Positions 61,921-64,000 of a stretch of 64,000 bases of DNA are shown here, one piece after another. Location of the stretch: NCBI GenBank assembly GCA_965222425.1, contig CBDCTW010000022.1, positions 930,001-994,000 on the forward strand, read 5' to 3'. The translations under genes and the position numbers were made by a program. The stretch's first letter is position 1. Every line of letters begins with the position of its first letter. The stretch is from CBDCNP01 sp965222425 (GTDB lineage: Bacteria; Acidobacteriota; Vicinamibacteria; Marinacidobacterales; DATDRI01). The notes beneath the pieces are model-generated. The model ran no database searches. It was not told the DNA's origin and saw only the letters and a program-made list of their open reading frames with translations.

Positions 61921-62259
61921 ATGATTCGAGTCATGTTCTGTGGCGGAACCCTGCCGCCCTTCTTCGAGGCCCCCTTGGAAGAACGGAAACAGGTGTTCGA
62001 GCTATGCAAAGAGGTCTTCGGAGGGTGGAAGGAACGTTACGGAATCGAGGTGCTCGCGACGTTGGATGACGACCAAATCCAAATTGGCCCGACGACCGGT
62101 CACCCATGGACCTTCTATATCCTCTGTGACGTGCCCGAGTACGAGGCCGTGCCCAAGGTCGTGGATCAGTTACGTCACGGTGACCCTCCGCTTTTCAAGT
62201 ACATCAAGCTCGAGGCGAGAATAGGTCGGCCGCTCGAGGTCATAGGATTGAACAAATGA
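61921..62259 (+). CDS. Small protein of unknown function in the hyu operon
   Basis: 112 residues from the ATG at 61921, with AGGAGAG 6 nt upstream; a GTG-started frame from 61762 adds a basic low-complexity stretch and is less likely. The sequence VMFCGGTLPPFFEAPLEERK, then YILCDVPEYEAVPKVVDQLR, looks like a dimeric alpha/beta ferredoxin-like barrel protein, as found beside aromatic or amide catabolic enzymes. I do not recognise the family. It lies 20 bp before the amidohydrolase. Confidence 0.6.
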   Translation: MIRVMFCGGTLPPFFEAPLEERKQVFELCKEVFGGWKERYGIEVLATLDDDQIQIGPTTGHPWTFYILCDVPEYEAVPKVVDQLRHGDPPLFKYIKLEARIGRPLEVIGLNK

Positions 62260-62279
62260 TGAAATGGGAGACACGGTGA

Positions 62280-63539
62280 ATGCGACGAGCTAGTTCCGTT
62301 TGTTTGGCGGCCGCGCTGGCGTTGCTGCCCATGGAGTCCATCGGGGCCGCCGGTGGGGATCTGTTCATCGAGGGAGGGACGCTCATCGATGGCACGGGGT
62401 CGGCACCAATTCCGAATCCCGGCATCCTCATTCAGGAAGGACGGTTCGAGGCGGTGGGAGACGTCCGGTCCGTTCCGAGCGATGCGAAGCGCATCTCGGC
62501 AGAAGGAAAATGGATCCTGCCGGCGATGTTCGAGCTGCATGGGCACATCACGTTTTACCTAGCCGACCCGCGGGAACCCGAAGACGACGTCACTAACGCG
62601 TTCCGGACCGAGCGCTTCCTCGAGCGTTACCAAGAAATTGGAGTGACCACCGTTCGTGATCCGGCATCGCGCAATCGGGTGGGTTACTCGGTGAAGCGCG
62701 CGCAACGGGAGGGTCTGCTTGGGGGCGCTCGCTATTATGTCTCGGGACCTATCATAACCACGACCGGCGGTCACCCCACCGAGATTCAACCCCTCATGCT
62801 TTCGATGTGGGCGGTGGAGGCGGACGGCCCATGGGAATTCCGCAAACGCGTGCGCGAGGCGGTCAAGCTCGGAGCCGATTTCATCAAGCTCACTCCGCCG
62901 TTCAACGCCGACGAGCTTGGCGCCGCGGTTTCGGAGGCTCACTATTGGAAGCGGCGGGTCACGGTTCAGGTGGGCGGTGCGCAGGATCTGGAGAGAACCT
63001 CCGCCCGGACCGCGGTCGAAGCGGGCGTGGACAGCCTCGAGCACCTCTACCCCTATGGCGGACGTGAAGTCATCCAACAAATTGCCCGCAAGGGCATCTA
63101 CGTCATCCCCACGCTCGGTTACCACCTGAGAGAATTCGAGGGACGATACACGCACAAGCCGGGCTGGCTGGCAGAACAGTTAGGTCACACCCGCGACAAT
63201 ATGATGGAGGAGTTCCGGCAGATGGTGGACCTCGGCGTGAAGTTCGGGGTCGGGATTGACTCCAACGCTCAAGACCTCCCAGTGATTGACCAGCTGTATT
63301 TGCAGGAGCTCGAGGCGCTGGCGACGGCCGGGTTGTCACCGATGCGTGTGATTCAATCGGCTACTTTGCACTCGGCCGAAGCGATGGGGCTTGGAGAAGA
63401 AACGGGGAGCATCGCGGTCGGGAAATGGGGAGACCTGATTGTGGTGGACGCGGACCCACTCGAGGAGCTGAGTGTCCTGGTGGGCCCGGAAGTGGTCGTT
63501 CAGGCAGGAGAAGTCGTTCACCGCCGGCAGGCTCAGTAA
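62280..63539 (+). CDS. Exported amidohydrolase family protein
   Basis: 419 residues with a Sec signal (about 1-23, ending GAAGG). Composite domain IEGGTLIDGTGSAPIPNPG, metal motif ELHGHI (HxH intact), the carbamylatable lysine region LGADFIKLTPPFN, GVDSLEHL with a conserved His, and closing TGSIAVGKWGDLIVVDADPL. The histidine expected in the strand VTVQVGGAQD is missing and the final Asp motif reads GIDSNAQD. It probably hydrolyses an amide or lactam outside the cytoplasmic membrane, upstream of HyuAB. GGGAG lies 9 nt before the ATG. Confidence 0.83.
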   Translation: MRRASSVCLAAALALLPMESIGAAGGDLFIEGGTLIDGTGSAPIPNPGILIQEGRFEAVGDVRSVPSDAKRISAEGKWILPAMFELHGHITFYLADPREPEDDVTNAFRTERFLERYQEIGVTTVRDPASRNRVGYSVKRAQREGLLGGARYYVSGPIITTTGGHPTEIQPLMLSMWAVEADGPWEFRKRVREAVKLGADFIKLTPPFNADELGAAVSEAHYWKRRVTVQVGGAQDLERTSARTAVEAGVDSLEHLYPYGGREVIQQIARKGIYVIPTLGYHLREFEGRYTHKPGWLAEQLGHTRDNMMEEFRQMVDLGVKFGVGIDSNAQDLPVIDQLYLQELEALATAGLSPMRVIQSATLHSAEAMGLGEETGSIAVGKWGDLIVVDADPLEELSVLVGPEVVVQAGEVVHRRQAQ

Positions 63540-63558
63540 GAAACTGTGGAGTGAACAA

Positions 63559-64000
63559 GTGACGGACACGGAGCTGAAAGGAAGGGTCGCCCTCATCACC
63601 GGCGCCGGACGAGGCCTCGGTCTCGGCGTCGCGGAGGAGCTCGCGCAAAAGGGCATGCATATCGCCGGCATGGATGTCCGAGAAGACGAATTGCGTGCCG
63701 CGCTCGAGAAGGTGGGAAGAGAGACCGGGATCAAGACCCTAGCGATCCGAGCCGATCTGAGACAGGAGGAGGACATCGTCGACGCGGTCAAGGAGACCGT
63801 AAAAACCTTCGGTCAGATCCATGTCTTGGTGAACAACGCCGGGATACGCGAGGTGGCTCCAATTTGGGAAGTGGACACCGAAATGTGGGACCGCATTCAG
63901 TCGGTCAACCTGAGGGGCGAGTTCCTGTGTACCCGCGAGGTGCTGCGCCAATCCATGTTGGAAAAAAACGAAGGTACGATCGTGTTCGTGTCCTCCGTGG
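63559..64000 (+). CDS. Short-chain dehydrogenase/reductase (5' part, runs off the window)
   Basis: 147 codons from a GTG at 63559 (MTDTELKGRVALITGAG), preceded by GGAG. Classical SDR: GAGRGLGLG nucleotide-binding turn near 17, LVNNAG (NNAG motif) near 92, SVNLRGEF near 116; the catalytic Ser would follow VFVSSV at the window edge, and Tyr/Lys are beyond it. It reduces or oxidises a carbonyl/alcohol with NAD(P). Next in the operon after the amidohydrolase. Confidence 0.88.
   Translation, partial: MTDTELKGRVALITGAGRGLGLGVAEELAQKGMHIAGMDVREDELRAALEKVGRETGIKTLAIRADLRQEEDIVDAVKETVKTFGQIHVLVNNAGIREVAPIWEVDTEMWDRIQSVNLRGEFLCTREVLRQSMLEKNEGTIVFVSSV

Noticed and set aside
57619..62259. Acetone carboxylase operon (beta, alpha, gamma subunits)
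   Set aside because: The small protein at 61921 lacks the gamma-subunit features and comes after a 316-bp leader, and HyuB/HyuA lengths fit the hydantoinase family better; kept only as a subfamily possibility.
1..64000. CRISPR arrays, rRNA, prophage or conjugation genes
   Set aside because: Looked for spaced short repeats and hallmark genes; none seen.

Overview
The window looks like a chromosome segment of a GC-rich, Gram-negative bacterium, most likely of the Acidobacteriota (or a neighbouring phylum rich in the same families). The pointers are a 'carboxypeptidase-regulatory domain + plug' TonB-dependent receptor of the Oar type, a DUF5916 outer-membrane protein, a planctomycete-type cytochrome/DUF1549/DUF1553 protein next to a DUF1501 Tat protein, a TonB-family energy transducer, and many Tat- or Sec-exported amidohydrolases. 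No rRNA, intact tRNA or CRISPR array was seen, so the taxonomic call is an inference.

Layout. 0-8.2 kb is the most ordinary part: the start of a MbcA/ParS/Xre-type antitoxin, a tight minus-strand operon (cation efflux - frameshifted aspartyl-protease-like gene - gamma carbonic anhydrase - aspS), a MazF toxin with a ribbon-helix-helix antitoxin, and a FadJ-type beta-oxidation protein. 8.3-14.5 kb holds a TonB-like protein with odd cytosolic repeats, an exported amidohydrolase and the Oar-like receptor. 14.5-19.2 kb is a cassette of visibly lower GC (racemase, hyuB, hyuA) between two look-alike terminators. 19.2-24.8 kb has a peptide-type ABC substrate-binding lipoprotein divergent from a second hyuA-hyuB pair. 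24.9-33.3 kb carries DUF5916, an HTTM membrane protein with a small partner, and the PSD1/DUF1501 pair. 33.5-41.5 kb is a duplicated minus-strand module: MFS transporter, flavin-dependent monooxygenase (LLM), M19 dipeptidase-like protein, two amidohydrolases. 41.6-45.8 kb repeats themes of 9-21 kb (amidohydrolase, substrate-binding protein, relic of a divergent hyuA). 45.85-50.7 kb is a scrap region: a complete IS256-family element, a WD40 fragment, a third, nearly identical LLM copy, an internally deleted ISL3-like element inside an MFS pseudogene, and a broken arginase-family gene. 50.65-54.4 kb is a GMC oxidoreductase/gluconate-dehydrogenase-subunit-3/DUF885 operon. 54.6-64 kb is a plus-strand catabolic operon: NMT1-like binding protein, ADP-forming acyl-CoA synthetase, hyuB, hyuA, a small protein, an amidohydrolase and the start of an SDR.

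How it fits together. The same few families recur: hydantoinase/oxoprolinase pairs (three, plus one fossil), metal-dependent amidohydrolases (five), oligopeptide-type binding proteins (two) and LLM oxygenases (three). I infer a catabolic region for cyclic or linear amides and small peptides that is being expanded by duplication and pruned by deletion, IS insertion and gene conversion. The strongest candidate for an undescribed system is the MFS-LLM-M19-amidohydrolase module at 33.5-41.5 kb; the strongest regulatory lead is a 21-bp inverted repeat conserved between the two hyuA/substrate-binding-protein intergenic regions.
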